Positions 34,155 through 44,230 of a DNA stretch of 64,000 nt are shown one piece after another (the first letter of the stretch is position 1; each line of letters opens with the position of its first letter). Source of the DNA: RYN-230 sp963829725 (lineage in GTDB: Bacteria; Actinomycetota; Actinomycetes; Streptosporangiales; Streptosporangiaceae). The DNA lies in contig CAWHJW010000007.1 of assembly GCA_963829725.1 (NCBI GenBank), positions 62,001-126,000 on the forward strand, written 5' to 3'. The position numbers were made by a program, and so were the translations under genes. The notes below the pieces were generated by a model. That model made no database searches and was not told the origin of the DNA. It saw only the letters and a list, made by a program, of their open reading frames with translations.

Positions 34155-34249
34155 GTAACCTCCACGGGCGCCGCCGCTGACGGCACTGTCCCGCATCGCC
34201 GCGCCGCGGGTGGCGCGGGATGACACTTCTTCTCTGACACAATGGCGTC

Positions 34250-34803
34250 ATGGCTGATGTCGGCGGCGCGGCTGACGGCGGCTGGCTGGTCCTCATCTAC
34301 CGGGTGCCGTCCGAGCCGAGCCGGCTGCGTTCCGCAGTGTGGCGGCGGCTCAAGAGCCTGGGCGCGATCTACCTGCAGAACTCCGCCGCGGCCCTGCCCG
34401 CCAGCCCCAGCGCCGAGCGCGCCCTGCGCAAGCTGCGCAGCCAGATCCTGGAGATGGAAGGCACCGCGGCGCTGCTGGCCTGCCAGGTGCTGGCGGGCGA
34501 CGCGGAGGTGCGGGCCGCGTTCCAGGCCGCCCGCGACGACGAGTACGAAGAGATCGTAGATCGCTGCGAGGACTTCCTGGCCCAGGTGCGCAAGGAATAC
34601 GTCGCCAACCACTTCACCTATGCCGAACTGGAAGAGAACGAGGTCAACCTGGTGAAGCTGCGCAACTGGTTCGCCCGGGTGCGCCAGCGTGACGCGTTCT
34701 CCGCCGACGGCCGGCCGCGGCGGAGAAGGCGCTGGAGGCCTGCCAGCAGTCGCTCGACGACTACGCCGCCCGGGTGTACGCGGCCGACGAAGAGGGCCAC
34801 TGA
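34250..34803 (+). CDS. ChrB-like domain protein, frameshifted near the 3' end
   Basis: ATG 34250 opens a protein with the ChrB N-terminal pattern: WLVLIYRVPSEPSRLRSAVW, RRLKSLGAIYLQNSAAALPA and the helical hairpin EYEEIVDRCEDFLAQVRKEY. Near 34717 one base is missing; restoring it continues the helix as AAEKALEACQQSLDDYAARV and stops at TGA 34801-34803, giving about 184 residues. In some bacteria ChrB senses or reduces chromate; many actinomycete homologues lack that link. It is divergent from the FTR1-like membrane protein, with start codons under 100 bases apart. Confidence 0.72.
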
Positions 34804-34952
34804 GCCGCTGGCCCCCGGCGTCCCCGGGGCCTGCGCGCCACCGGCCACGGCTCACCTCCTCGATTTCCGCGGCGCTGGCCGCTGCGGCGCTGCTACCCGC
34901 CCCGCCATCCGGCCGCTGACGCCCGCCCCAGTCAACCCCGTCAGGATAACAC

Positions 34953-34998
34953 TTGTCAGATCTTAAAAGTGACAGCTGTTAGATCTGTATCGTGACAA
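34953..34998. promoter_or_regulatory. Nested dyads upstream of the ABC importer
   Basis: TTGTCA (34953-34958) and TGACAA (34993-34998) share their centre (34975.5) with the inner near-palindrome TGACAGCTGTTA (34970-34981). CAGATCT (34957-34963) and AGATCTG (34981-34987) form another dyad. The segment is A+T-rich, 65-110 bases before the start codon, and is the likely operator/promoter. Confidence 0.55.
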
Positions 34999-35063
34999 AC
35001 GCTTAACTTAGCAGTCACCGGCGAGACATCCGGCGTACGAATCGCTCGTGCACGCTGCGGCTC

Positions 35064-36143
35064 ATGAAGCGCACTACGCGGCGACGCAAACTCCTCCTGA
35101 TCACAGGCATCCTCAGTGCCGGCGTGGTGGCCATCGCCGGCTGTTCCTCCTCGGGCAACTCCAGCTCGGCCAGCTCGACGAGCTCCGCCAAGACGACAGC
35201 GAGCAAGACCACCCTGGTGGTGTACTCGGCCCAGGGTTACGACCACGCGATGACCGCGGCGTTCACCAAGGCCACCGGGATCCCGGTGAAGCTGGACGAC
35301 AACTCGACCGGGCCGCTGCTCACCCAGATCGAGGCGTCCAAGAACAACCCCAACTGGGGCCTGCTCTGGGTGGACGGCGCCACCGCCTTCGCCGGCCTGG
35401 ACCAGCAGGGCCTGCTGCAGAGGGGCTTCGAGCCCACCGTGTCCTGGAACTCCCTGGGCCAGCAGTCGCTGCCCGCCAACAAGAGCTACACCCCGACCGG
35501 CGTGACCCTGATGGCCGCCCTGGTCTACGACAAGACCAGGGTGAGCAACCCGCCGTCCACCTGGCAGCAGCTGCTCCAGCCGCAGTGGAAGGGCGCGGTC
35601 GGCATGAACGACCCGTCCCAGTCCGGCCCCACCTACCCGTTCATCGCCGGCATGATGAGCTACCTGGGCGGAGTCAGCGCGGGCCAGGATTACTTCACCA
35701 AGCTCAAGGCCAACGGCCTGATCATCCACCCGACGAACGGGCCCACCCTGCAGGCGCTGACCAGCGGCCAGATCAAGCTCGCCCTGGTGTAGAGCTCCGC
35801 GGGCATCGGCGCGGCGCTGGGCGACAAGAAGCTCGTCGTCAAGTACCTGCCCCCGGTGACCCTGCTGCCCAGCGCGATCGGCAACGACGCCAAGGCGCCG
35901 GCCGCCGAGCGGGCCGAGGCGGAGAAGTTCATCAGCTTCGTGCTTTCCCCGGCCGGCCAGAAGGTCATGCAGACCGGCGACCCGACCGGTGACTCGCTGT
36001 ACTACCCGGTGCTGCAGGGGGTCAGCCCGCTGCCCGCGGTGCCCACGCTGTCCGGCGTGAAGACGCAGTCCATCGATCCGTACGTGTGGGGCCCGAAGGA
36101 GGCCACCATCAACACCTGGTTCGACTCCAACATCGTCCGCTGA
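35064..36143 (+). CDS. ABC substrate-binding lipoprotein (Fe3+-type family) with an in-frame TAG
   Basis: A 359-codon frame. The N-terminus is a lipoprotein signal with Cys27 in VVAIAGCSSSG. The mature part follows the iron/thiamine-type binding-protein fold (TTLVVYSAQGYDHAMTAAFT, WGLLWVDGATAFAGLDQQGL, LVYDKTRVSNPPSTWQQLLQ). Codon 243 at 35790-35792 is TAG in the context ALV-stop-SSAG, where TAC (Tyr) would be one base different; the frame then continues to a normal end (SIDPYVWGPKEATINTWFDS). It is first of a three-gene importer operon. Point error, real nonsense mutation or readthrough cannot be told apart here. The substrate is not proven. Confidence 0.85.
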
Positions 36144-36198
36144 TGCGCGATCGGAGGACCAGCCCGGACGGGCGCCGGGGCAGGCAGGGCCTGCGCCG

Positions 36199-37997
36199 GT
36201 GACCGCCCCCCCCGAATGTGCTCGTGCCCGGCCCGGCTCCTGCCGGGCCGGGCACCCGGCGCTGCCGCCGCCCGGCCACACCCCGCGGGCTGACGGCCCT
36301 GTCCGGCCGGCTCGGCATGCCGCTGTTCTGGGCGGCGCTCATCCTCTTCATCCTGGTGCCCTGCGCCAGTTCGCTGCTGCTGGCCATCTCACCGCGGCTG
36401 TTCGACCAGGGCACGCAGTGGTTCACGCTGACCTACCTGGGCCAGGCGTTCACCGGCGCGACCGCCGCCGCCATCGTCAACTCGCTGTGGGTGAGCAGTG
36501 CCGCCGCCGCGCTCGGGCGGGCCATCGGCTTCCCGATCGCCTGGCTGGCCGGCCGCACCACGCTGCCCGGGCGCAGGTTCGTCCCGGGCAGCATGTGGCT
36601 GGTCCTGCTGCTGCCCTCCTGGCTGCCCGCCCTGGGCTGGGAGCGGCTGGTGCAGCCGGACGGCGTGATGTACCGGGTCGGCCTGGACTGGCCCTGGGTC
36701 ACCCACGCCATCATGGGACCGTTCGGCGTGGTGTTCCTGCTCGGCCTGCGCTCGGTGCCGTTCACCTACCTGGCCGTCACCGCCGCGCTGGCCGGCCTGG
36801 GCCAGGAGTTCGAGGACGCGGCGCGGGTGCACGGCGCGAACCGGATGGGCACGCTGCGGCTGATCTGGCCGATGCTGGCCCCGGCCATCTGGTCCGCGCT
36901 GGCCATCGGGTTCGCCGAGTCGATCAGCGACTTCGGGGTGGCCGCCACGCTCGCCTACAACTCCAACTTCAGCCTGGCCACCTACCAGCTCTACGCGGCA
37001 ATCGGCAACGTCCCGCCCAACTTCCCGCTCGCCTCGGCCATGGGCGCGCTGCTCGTCGCGGCCGTGGCCATCCCGCTGGCCCCTGCAGGCCCGCGCGCTG
37101 CGCGGCCGGTCCTACCAGTTCCTGTCCGGCCGGAACCGGCAGGTCATCCGGCGCCAGCTCAGCCGCCCGGCAGCGATCGCGGCGGCGGCCGGGGTGGGGC
37201 TGTTCTATCTGATCGCGCTGGGCGTGCCCGCCTTCGGAGCGATCAGCGCGTCCCTGCTCGGCGACTACGGCGGGTCGTACACGCTGACCCTGGTGAACTA
37301 CCGGGCGCTGCTGCACGAGGCAGGCCAGATCGGCCCGCTGGAACGGTCACTGATCTACGCGACGATCACCGCGTTCATCGCGGTGGTCGGCGGGTTCGCC
37401 GCCGCCTGGCTGGTCTCCCAGCGGCGCACCAGGACGAAGTCCGCCAAGGCGCTCGACTTCCTGCTGCTGGCCGCGATCGCCCTGCCCAGCGTGGTGTTCG
37501 CGGCCGGCTACATCTTCGCCTACAACCTGCCCGTCTGGTCCCGGCTCGGCATCAACCTGTACCAGACCGCCCAGCTGCTGATCATCGCGTACGCGGCGTC
37601 CAGCCTGCCGGCCAACGCCCGGGTGCTGGTCGGCGCGGTCTCCCAGCTGCAGCCCTCGCTGAACGACGCGGCCCGAACGCACGGCGCCGGCGGGGTGGCC
37701 GCCTGGGCCCGCGGCGTGCTGCCGGTGGTGTCCCGGCCGATCACGGCGGCCTGGCTGCTGACGTTCTGCGGGGTGTTCCTGGAACTGCCGATCTCGCAGC
37801 TGCTGTACGCGCCCGGCTCGCCGCCGGCCTCCATCGCCATCGAGGACAACCTGAGCAACTACCATTTTGGCGTCGGCATGGCCCAGGCCGTACTGGCGGT
37901 CGGCATCGCGCTGGCGGCGGTCCTGCTGGTACTCGGTGGCTACCGGCTGCTCGCCCCGGCCGGCTGGCGCAGGATCGGAGGAGCCACCCGTGGCTGA
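36199..37997 (+). CDS. ABC permease with two fused transmembrane domains (FbpB-like), frameshifted
   Basis: About 600 residues with twelve predicted helices in two homologous halves, each with an EAA loop: EFEDAARVHGANRMGTLRLI and SLNDAARTHGAGGVAAWARG. A start at GTG 36199 requires losing one base from the run of eight C at 36206-36213; a GTG at 36218 avoids that. A second shift is needed at CCCC 37081-37084, where removing one C joins IPLAL to QARALRGRSYQFLSGRNRQV. Both shifts are at C-runs, so assembly error is likely. The end overlaps the ATPase gene by eight bases. Confidence 0.83.
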
Positions 37998-39174
37998 GCA
38001 GATCTCCATCGAGGCGGTCAGCAAGACGTACCTGGGCGGTAACCAGGCCTTGTCCGACGTCTCGCTGGAGGTCGAGGCGGGCACGTTCCTGGTGCTGCTC
38101 GGCCCGTCCGGGTCGGGCAAGACCACGCTGCTGCGCTGCGTGGCCGGGATCGAGCGGCTGACCTCTGGGCGGACCGCGATCGGCGGCCGGACCGTCGCCG
38201 ATCGCCGGGCTCACGTCCCGCCGGACCAGCGGGACCTGTCCATGGTGTTCCAGGACTATGCGCTGTGGCCGCACTTGACCGCGCACGACAACGTGGCGTT
38301 CGCGCTGCGCCGCCGCAAGCTGCCGCGGGCCCAGGCGCGGGAGCGGACGGCCGCCATGCTGGACCGGGTCGGCCTGGGCGCGCTCGGCCAGCGCTACCCC
38401 AACGAGCTGTCCGGCGGCGAGCAGCAGCGGGTCGCGCTGGCCCGCGCCCTGGTCGCCGACACCGGCCTGGTCCTGTGCGACGAGCCGCTGTCCAACCTGG
38501 ATGCGGACCTGCGGGAACGGATGCGGCTGGAGATCTCCGCGCTGGTCCGGGAGGCCGGGGCGACCACCGTCTACATCACCCATGACCAGACGGAGGCGTT
38601 CGCCCTGGCCGACCGGGTCGGCATCCTGGAGAAGGGGCGGCTGGTCCAGCTAGGCGCGCCGGAGGAGATCTACACCCGGCCGGCCACCCCGTTCGTGGCC
38701 CGGTTCACCGGCCTGTCCGGCGAGTTCCCGGTGCTGGTCCGGCGGGTCCTCGGGGACGGGCTGTTCGAGGTCGAGCCGTCCGGCGCCGCGCAGGCACGGC
38801 CGTTCCATGCCCGGGGCAGTCATCAGCCATCCAGCGGCACGTCCGGGCTGCTGATGATCCGGCCCACCGGGGTCCGGCTCGTCAGCACCACCTCGGGCGA
38901 GCACCATCTGGCGGGCATCGTGGCCGACGTGGCGTTCCGCGGGAGAGGCTATGAGCACGCCATCGACATCCCCGGGCATGGACGGCTGACCAGCGTCTTC
39001 GCCGATACCCGGGCGGATCGTGGCGAGAACGTCGCGCTACGGCTGGACCCGGCGGGGTGCCACGTCTTGGCCGCCGGCCCCGCGGACGCCGGGCCCGGCG
39101 GCGGCCCGCTGGCCGGGGACGGCGCGCCGGCCGCCTCCGCGGCGCGCAACGGCGCGGCCAGCCCGGCCGGCTGA
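37990..39174 (+). CDS. ABC importer ATPase with TOBE domain (FbpC/PotA-like)
   Basis: A 394-residue protein; GTG 37990 follows GGAGGAG and overlaps the permease end. Walker A is GPSGSGKTT, the Q-loop MVFQDYALWPHLTA, signature LSGGEQQRVALARAL, Walker B LVLCDEPLSNLDADLRE and switch ITHDQTEA. The C-terminal ~120 residues form a TOBE-type domain (GLLMIRPTGVRL; HLAGIVADVAFRGRGYEHAI), then a Gly/Ala tail. It energises uptake with the upstream binding protein and permease, most likely of ferric iron or a related small ligand. Confidence 0.92.
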   Translation: MAEQISIEAVSKTYLGGNQALSDVSLEVEAGTFLVLLGPSGSGKTTLLRCVAGIERLTSGRTAIGGRTVADRRAHVPPDQRDLSMVFQDYALWPHLTAHDNVAFALRRRKLPRAQARERTAAMLDRVGLGALGQRYPNELSGGEQQRVALARALVADTGLVLCDEPLSNLDADLRERMRLEISALVREAGATTVYITHDQTEAFALADRVGILEKGRLVQLGAPEEIYTRPATPFVARFTGLSGEFPVLVRRVLGDGLFEVEPSGAAQARPFHARGSHQPSSGTSGLLMIRPTGVRLVSTTSGEHHLAGIVADVAFRGRGYEHAIDIPGHGRLTSVFADTRADRGENVALRLDPAGCHVLAAGPADAGPGGGPLAGDGAPAASAARNGAASPAG

Positions 39175-39314
39175 GCGCTGGGCCGCCCCGCGACTTTCGT
39201 CACATCCGATGCGGGCAGCGGCTCCGGCGGTCCCGGCTATTACCGGCACGGCCGGCCCGCTCACCATGCCTGACGCTGGATCGCCCCGGCCGGGCAGGGA
39301 CTAGCATCAGAGCC

Positions 39315-40853
39315 GTGACCACGACGCTCAGCATCAGCAGCACGCCGCCCCGTTCCGCGGACGTGGACGCCGTCGTCATCGGAGTGATGAAGGGCCCGGA
39401 CGGCCCGGTCCTCGCCCCCGGTGCCACGGACATCGATGAAGCACTCGGCGGCGGGCTCGCGGCCACCCTGGCCACGCTCGGCGCCACCGGTCAGGCGGAG
39501 GAGGTCACCCGGCTGCCCGGCGGCGGCCGGCTTACCGCCCCCGTGGTGGCCGCGGTCGGGATCGGGCCGGTCCCGGATGGTGACGGCGCCGCGGGGGGCG
39601 GCACCCCCGGCGCGGAGGCACTGCGCCGCGCGGCGGGGGCGGCGGTCCGGGCGCTCACCAAGCCGGCCGCCGCCCGGCCGGCCGGCCGGGACGGGCCCCG
39701 GATCGCCCTCGCGCTGCCCGCGCGGGATGCCGCCGAAGCCGAGGCCGTCGCGGTCGGCGCGCTGCTCGGCGGGTACGCGTTCACCCGCTACCGCGCGAAC
39801 GGCGCCGCCCCGTCCGCGATCACCGTGCTGACCGGCGCCGGGGACGGTGACGCCGCGGGCCGCCGGGCGCAGGCCCTGGCGGCGGCCGTGACGCTCGCCC
39901 GTGACCTGGTCAACACCGCGCCATCGGACCTGCCGCCCGCCGCGCTCGCCGCCGAGGCGGAGCGGGTCGCCTCGGCGGCCGGGCTCGACGCCGAGGTACT
40001 CGACGAGAAGGCGCTGGCCGAGCAGGGCTACGGCGGCATCCTGGGCGTCGGCCAGGGCTCGGTGAACCCGCCGCGGCTGGTCCGGCTGGAGTACGCGCCG
40101 CCCAACGCCGCCCGGACGGTGGTGTTCGTCGGCAAGGGCATCACCTTCGACTCCGGCGGCCTGTCACTCAAGCCGCCGAAGTCGATGGAGACGATGAAGT
40201 CCGACATGGGCGGCGCGGCGGCCATCATCGGCGCGATGCAGGCGATCGCCGCGCTCGGCCCGGAGGTCCGGGTCGTCGGCTACCTCCCGCTGGCCGAGAA
40301 CATGCCGAGCGGGACGGCGCAGCGCCCCTCGGACGTGCTCACCATGTACGGCGGCAAGACCGTGGAGGTGCTCAACACCGACGCGGAGGGACGCCTCGTC
40401 CTCGCCGACGCGCTGGCCAGGTCGGCGGCCGACGAGCCGGACGTGGTGGTGGACGTGGCCACCCTGACCGGGGCGCAGCTCGTCGCGCTCGGCCCGCGGA
40501 TCGCCGGCGTGATGGCCAACGACGACGGGCTGCGGGAGGCGGTGGTGGACGCGGCCGCGCGGGCCGGCGAGGCGGCCTGGGCCATGCCGCTGCCCGCCGA
40601 ACTGCGCAAGGGACTCGACTCCACGATCGCGGACCTGGCCAACGTGGCGCAGGACCGGTACGGCGGGATGCTGGTGGCGGGCCTGTTCCTGCGCGAGTTC
40701 GTGCCGCCGGGCGTGCGCTGGGCCCACCTGGACATCGCCGGCCCGGCCTTCAATGACGGTTCCCCGCACGGGTATACCCCCAAGGGCGGCACGGGCGCGG
40801 CGGCCAGGACACTGGTGCAGATCGCGCTGGACGCCGCCGAGGGAAGGCTCTAA
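39315..40853 (+). CDS. pepA: Leucyl aminopeptidase (M17)
   Basis: A 512-residue cytosolic metallo-aminopeptidase. GTG 39315 is the first start after which family similarity begins; the frame is open further upstream but overlaps the ABC gene. The metal-binding and catalytic core reads VFVGKGITFDSGGLSLKP, KSDMGGAAAIIGAM and the M17 signature NTDAEGRLVLADAL. It removes N-terminal residues during peptide turnover. pepA followed by lpdA and sucB is the arrangement found in Streptomyces. Confidence 0.95.
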   Translation: MTTTLSISSTPPRSADVDAVVIGVMKGPDGPVLAPGATDIDEALGGGLAATLATLGATGQAEEVTRLPGGGRLTAPVVAAVGIGPVPDGDGAAGGGTPGAEALRRAAGAAVRALTKPAAARPAGRDGPRIALALPARDAAEAEAVAVGALLGGYAFTRYRANGAAPSAITVLTGAGDGDAAGRRAQALAAAVTLARDLVNTAPSDLPPAALAAEAERVASAAGLDAEVLDEKALAEQGYGGILGVGQGSVNPPRLVRLEYAPPNAARTVVFVGKGITFDSGGLSLKPPKSMETMKSDMGGAAAIIGAMQAIAALGPEVRVVGYLPLAENMPSGTAQRPSDVLTMYGGKTVEVLNTDAEGRLVLADALARSAADEPDVVVDVATLTGAQLVALGPRIAGVMANDDGLREAVVDAAARAGEAAWAMPLPAELRKGLDSTIADLANVAQDRYGGMLVAGLFLREFVPPGVRWAHLDIAGPAFNDGSPHGYTPKGGTGAAARTLVQIALDAAEGRL

Positions 40854-40909
40854 CCGGAGCGGGTGTTAGGCGGTCGGGGACAACACTGATCGGAGCAAGG
40901 AGCGCATCT

Positions 40910-42307
40910 GTGGCGGACAACGGGTCATACGACATCGTCATCCTGGGCGGCGGCAGCGGCGGTTATGCCTGTGCCCTCCGTGCTGCCGAGCTGGGCAAGC
41001 GGGTCGCGCTCATCGAGAAGGACAAGGTCGGCGGCACCTGCCTGCACCGTGGCTGCATTCCCACCAAGGCGCTGCTGCACGCGGCGGAGATAGCCGATCA
41101 CGCCCGCGACGGCGAGGCGTTCGGCGTCCGCTCCACCTTCGAGGGCATCGACATGCCGGGCGTCAACGCCTACAAGGACAAGGTGGTCGACCGGCTCTGG
41201 AAGGGCCTGCAGAGCACCCTGGCCAGCCGGAAGGTGGAGATCATCTACGGCGACGGCCGGCTGGCCTCACCGACCAGCGTCGGCGTGGGCGACACCGTCT
41301 ACACGGGCGCTCACGTGGTGCTGTCCACCGGGTCGGAGCCCAAGAGCCTGCCCGGGCTGGAGATCGACGGCGAGCGGGTCATCAGCAGCGACCACGCGCT
41401 GCGGCTGGACCGCGTGCCGCAGTCGGCCGTGATCCTGGGCGGCGGCGTCATCGGGGTCGAGTTCGCCAGCGTGTGGCGCTCGTTCGGCGCCGACGTGACC
41501 ATCGTCGAGATGCTGCCGCACCTGCTGCCCCCGGAGGAGGAGTCCAGCTCGAAGCTGCTGGAGCGGGCGTTCCGGCGCCGCGGCATCAAGTTCGAGCTGG
41601 GCGCCCGGTTCGAGTCGGTCAAGGAATCCGGCGCCGGCGTGACCGTCACCCTGGCGGGCGGCAAGACGCTCGACGCCGACCTGCTGCTGGTGGCGGTGGG
41701 CCGCGGGCCGGTGTCGGCCGGCCTCGGCTACGAGGAGAGCGGCGTCGCGATGGAGCGCGGCTACGTCACGGCCGACGGGTACTGCCGCACCAGCGTGCCG
41801 ACCGTCTCCGCGGTCGGTGACCTCATCCCCGGCCTGCAGCTGGCGCACGTCGGCTTCGCCGAGGGCATCCTCGTCGCCGAGCGGGTCGCCGGGCTGCCGG
41901 TGACCCCCATCGACTACGACGGCGTGCCGCGGATCACCTACAGCGAGCCGGAGGTCGCCTCGGTGGGCATCACCTCGGCGATAGCCGCGGAGCGCGGCAT
42001 CGAGACCACCGAGTTCACCTACAACCTCGGCGGCAACGGCAAGAGCGTGATCCTGCAGACCCAGGGCGCGGCCAAGGTGATCGCGGCCGCGCACGGCGGA
42101 CCGGACGGCCAGCCGGGGCCGGTGCTCGGCGTGCACCTGGTCGGCTCGCGGGTCGGCGAGCTGATCGCCGAGGGCCAGCTGATCTACAACTGGGAAGCGC
42201 TGCCGATCGACGTCGCTCAGCTCATCCACCCGCATCCCACCCAGTCGGAGGCGATCGGCGAGGCACACCTCGCGCTCGCCGGGAAGCCGCTCCACGTGCA
42301 CGCGTAA
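40910..42307 (+). CDS. lpdA: Dihydrolipoyl dehydrogenase (E3)
   Basis: A 465-residue flavoprotein. GTG 40910 follows AAGGAG. The FAD-binding start DIVILGGGSGGYACALRAAE, the redox-active disulfide CLHRGC in GGTCLHRGCIPTKALLH, the NAD-binding motif VILGGGVIGVEFASVWRSFG and the C-terminal His-Glu pair in HPHPTQSEAIGEAHLAL are all present. It reoxidises dihydrolipoyl groups on E2, encoded 82 bases downstream. Confidence 0.97.
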   Translation: MADNGSYDIVILGGGSGGYACALRAAELGKRVALIEKDKVGGTCLHRGCIPTKALLHAAEIADHARDGEAFGVRSTFEGIDMPGVNAYKDKVVDRLWKGLQSTLASRKVEIIYGDGRLASPTSVGVGDTVYTGAHVVLSTGSEPKSLPGLEIDGERVISSDHALRLDRVPQSAVILGGGVIGVEFASVWRSFGADVTIVEMLPHLLPPEEESSSKLLERAFRRRGIKFELGARFESVKESGAGVTVTLAGGKTLDADLLLVAVGRGPVSAGLGYEESGVAMERGYVTADGYCRTSVPTVSAVGDLIPGLQLAHVGFAEGILVAERVAGLPVTPIDYDGVPRITYSEPEVASVGITSAIAAERGIETTEFTYNLGGNGKSVILQTQGAAKVIAAAHGGPDGQPGPVLGVHLVGSRVGELIAEGQLIYNWEALPIDVAQLIHPHPTQSEAIGEAHLALAGKPLHVHA

Positions 42308-42389
42308 CCCCAGCCCGGGCGGGCGCGCACCTCCCTGCCAGCTCAAGCCGCACCTGAGGTGCCGGACAACGAAGGAGTCACGGGAAGCC

Positions 42390-44144
42390 ATGTCGGTCTC
42401 CGTATCCATGCCCCAGCTCGGTGAGAGCGTTACCGAGGGCACCGTCACGCGCTGGCTGAAGAAGGAGGGCGAGCGCGTAGAGGCGGACGAGCCGCTGCTC
42501 GAGGTCTCCACGGACAAGGTCAACACCGAGATTCCCTCCCCGGTAGCCGGGATCCTGCGCGGGATCACCGTGGCCGAGGACGAGACGGTTGCGGTCGGCG
42601 CCGAGCTCGCCGTCATCGATGAGGCGGGCGCCGCGAGCGAGCCCGCCGCGGATGCGGGCGCCGCCCCGGCGGCGGAGCAGGCTCCCGCCGAGCCGCCCGC
42701 GGCCGCGCAGGCCGGCGACGGGCAGCCCGGTGACGGCGGTCAGCCCGCCGCGCCGTCCCAGCCCGCGGAGCAGTCCGGGTACCCGTACCCGCCCGCCCCG
42801 GCCGGCCAGCCCGCGGCGTTCCCCGGCGGCTATGGCCAGCCCGCCCAGTTCGAGCAGCCCGCTGCCTACCAGCAGGGCGGCCAGTACGAGCAGCCCGCGG
42901 CGTACGAGCAGCCTGCCGCGTACCAGCCACCGAGCGGTTACCAGCCGCCCGCAGGCTACGGGCAGCCCGCCGGGTACGGGCCACCGCCGGCCGCCCCGGC
43001 GCCCCGGGCGGCCGCCCCGGCCACCGACATCTGGCAGCGGGCCCAGGCCGCCCCGCCGCCCCCGCCGCCCCCGCAGGCCCCGGCTGCGCAGCCGCCGGCC
43101 CCCCCGCCCGCCCCGGCCGGCAACGGCCCGGCCCGGCCCGCCTCGCCGCTCGGCACCGCGGACGGCCCGTACGTCACCCCGCTGGTCCGCAAGCTGGCCG
43201 CGGAACACGGCGTGGACCTCGCCGCCATCACCGGCACCGGGGTCGGCGGCCGGATCCGCAAGCAGGACGTGATCGACACGGCCCGGGCCCGCCGCGAGGC
43301 GGCCGCCGCCGCGGCGCCCCCGGACGGCCAGGCCGCCGCGGCCCCCGGGGCGCTGGCTGCGGCCGGCCCGCAGGCGCCCGCGGCCGCCGCCCCGCGCCGG
43401 GTGATCGAGCCGTCCACGCTGCGCGGCACTACCGAGCGGATGTCCCGTGCCCGCCAGCTGATCGCGCGCCGCATGGTGGAGTCCCTGCAGACGTCCGCGC
43501 AGCTGACCACGGTGGTCGAGGTCAACGTGACCGCGATCGCCCGGCTCCGTGAGCGGGCCAAGGCGGACTTCGAGGCCCGTGAGGGGGTCAAGCTCACCTT
43601 CCTGCCGTTCTTCGCGCTGGCCGCGGTCGAGGCGCTCAAGGTCCACCCGCGGCTGAACGCCAGCATCGAGCCGGACGGGAACGAGGTGACCTACCACGAC
43701 GCGGAGCACCTGGGCATCGCCGTGGACACCGACCGCGGCCTGATGGTCCCGGTCATCCGCAACGCGGGTGACCTGAACGTCGGCGGCCTGGCGCGCAAGA
43801 TCGCCGACCTGGCCGCGCGCACCCGGGCCGGCCAGGTCAGCCCGGACGACCTCGCCGGCGGCACCTTCACGCTGACCAACACCGGCAGCCGGGGCGCACT
43901 GTTCGACACGCCGATCATCAACCAGCCGCAGGTGGGCATCCTGGGCACCGGTACCGTGGTGCGCCGCCCGGTGGTGATCAGCGACACGGCGCTGGGCGGC
44001 GACGTGATCGCCGTCCGGTCCATGGTCTACCTCGCGCTGAGCTACGACCACCGGCTGGTCGACGGGGCCGACGCCGCGCGTTTCCTCGCCACCGTGAAGG
44101 GCCGGATCGAAGAGGGGGCGTTCGAGGCCGAGCTGGGACTCTGA
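42390..44144 (+). CDS. sucB: Dihydrolipoyl acyltransferase (E2), 2-oxoglutarate dehydrogenase type
   Basis: A 584-residue E2. One lipoyl domain (1-80) with acceptor Lys43 in STDKVNTE; a very long linker (about 85-255) rich in Ala/Pro with repeated QPAAY/QPA-GY units and a proline run; an E3/E1-binding domain from YVTPLVRKLAAEHGVDLAAI near residue 261; and the catalytic domain ending in SYDHRLVDGADAARFL with the active-site His near 553. It transfers succinyl (or other acyl) groups to CoA. Lipoyl attachment depends on lipB/lipA products encoded nearby. Confidence 0.95.
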   Translation: MSVSVSMPQLGESVTEGTVTRWLKKEGERVEADEPLLEVSTDKVNTEIPSPVAGILRGITVAEDETVAVGAELAVIDEAGAASEPAADAGAAPAAEQAPAEPPAAAQAGDGQPGDGGQPAAPSQPAEQSGYPYPPAPAGQPAAFPGGYGQPAQFEQPAAYQQGGQYEQPAAYEQPAAYQPPSGYQPPAGYGQPAGYGPPPAAPAPRAAAPATDIWQRAQAAPPPPPPPQAPAAQPPAPPPAPAGNGPARPASPLGTADGPYVTPLVRKLAAEHGVDLAAITGTGVGGRIRKQDVIDTARARREAAAAAAPPDGQAAAAPGALAAAGPQAPAAAAPRRVIEPSTLRGTTERMSRARQLIARRMVESLQTSAQLTTVVEVNVTAIARLRERAKADFEAREGVKLTFLPFFALAAVEALKVHPRLNASIEPDGNEVTYHDAEHLGIAVDTDRGLMVPVIRNAGDLNVGGLARKIADLAARTRAGQVSPDDLAGGTFTLTNTGSRGALFDTPIINQPQVGILGTGTVVRRPVVISDTALGGDVIAVRSMVYLALSYDHRLVDGADAARFLATVKGRIEEGAFEAELGL

Positions 44145-44230
44145 CCGAGGCCGCAGCGGCCCTAAGGCATCCGCCGGGCCGCCTGGCCACGAACTCAGGG
44201 AGGTAACTCGGCCAGCAGGACGGGGGCAGC

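Noticed and set aside
42378..44051. 557-codon open frame antisense to sucB
   Set aside because: Low-complexity Arg/Gly translation without motifs; created by codon bias of the real gene on the plus strand.
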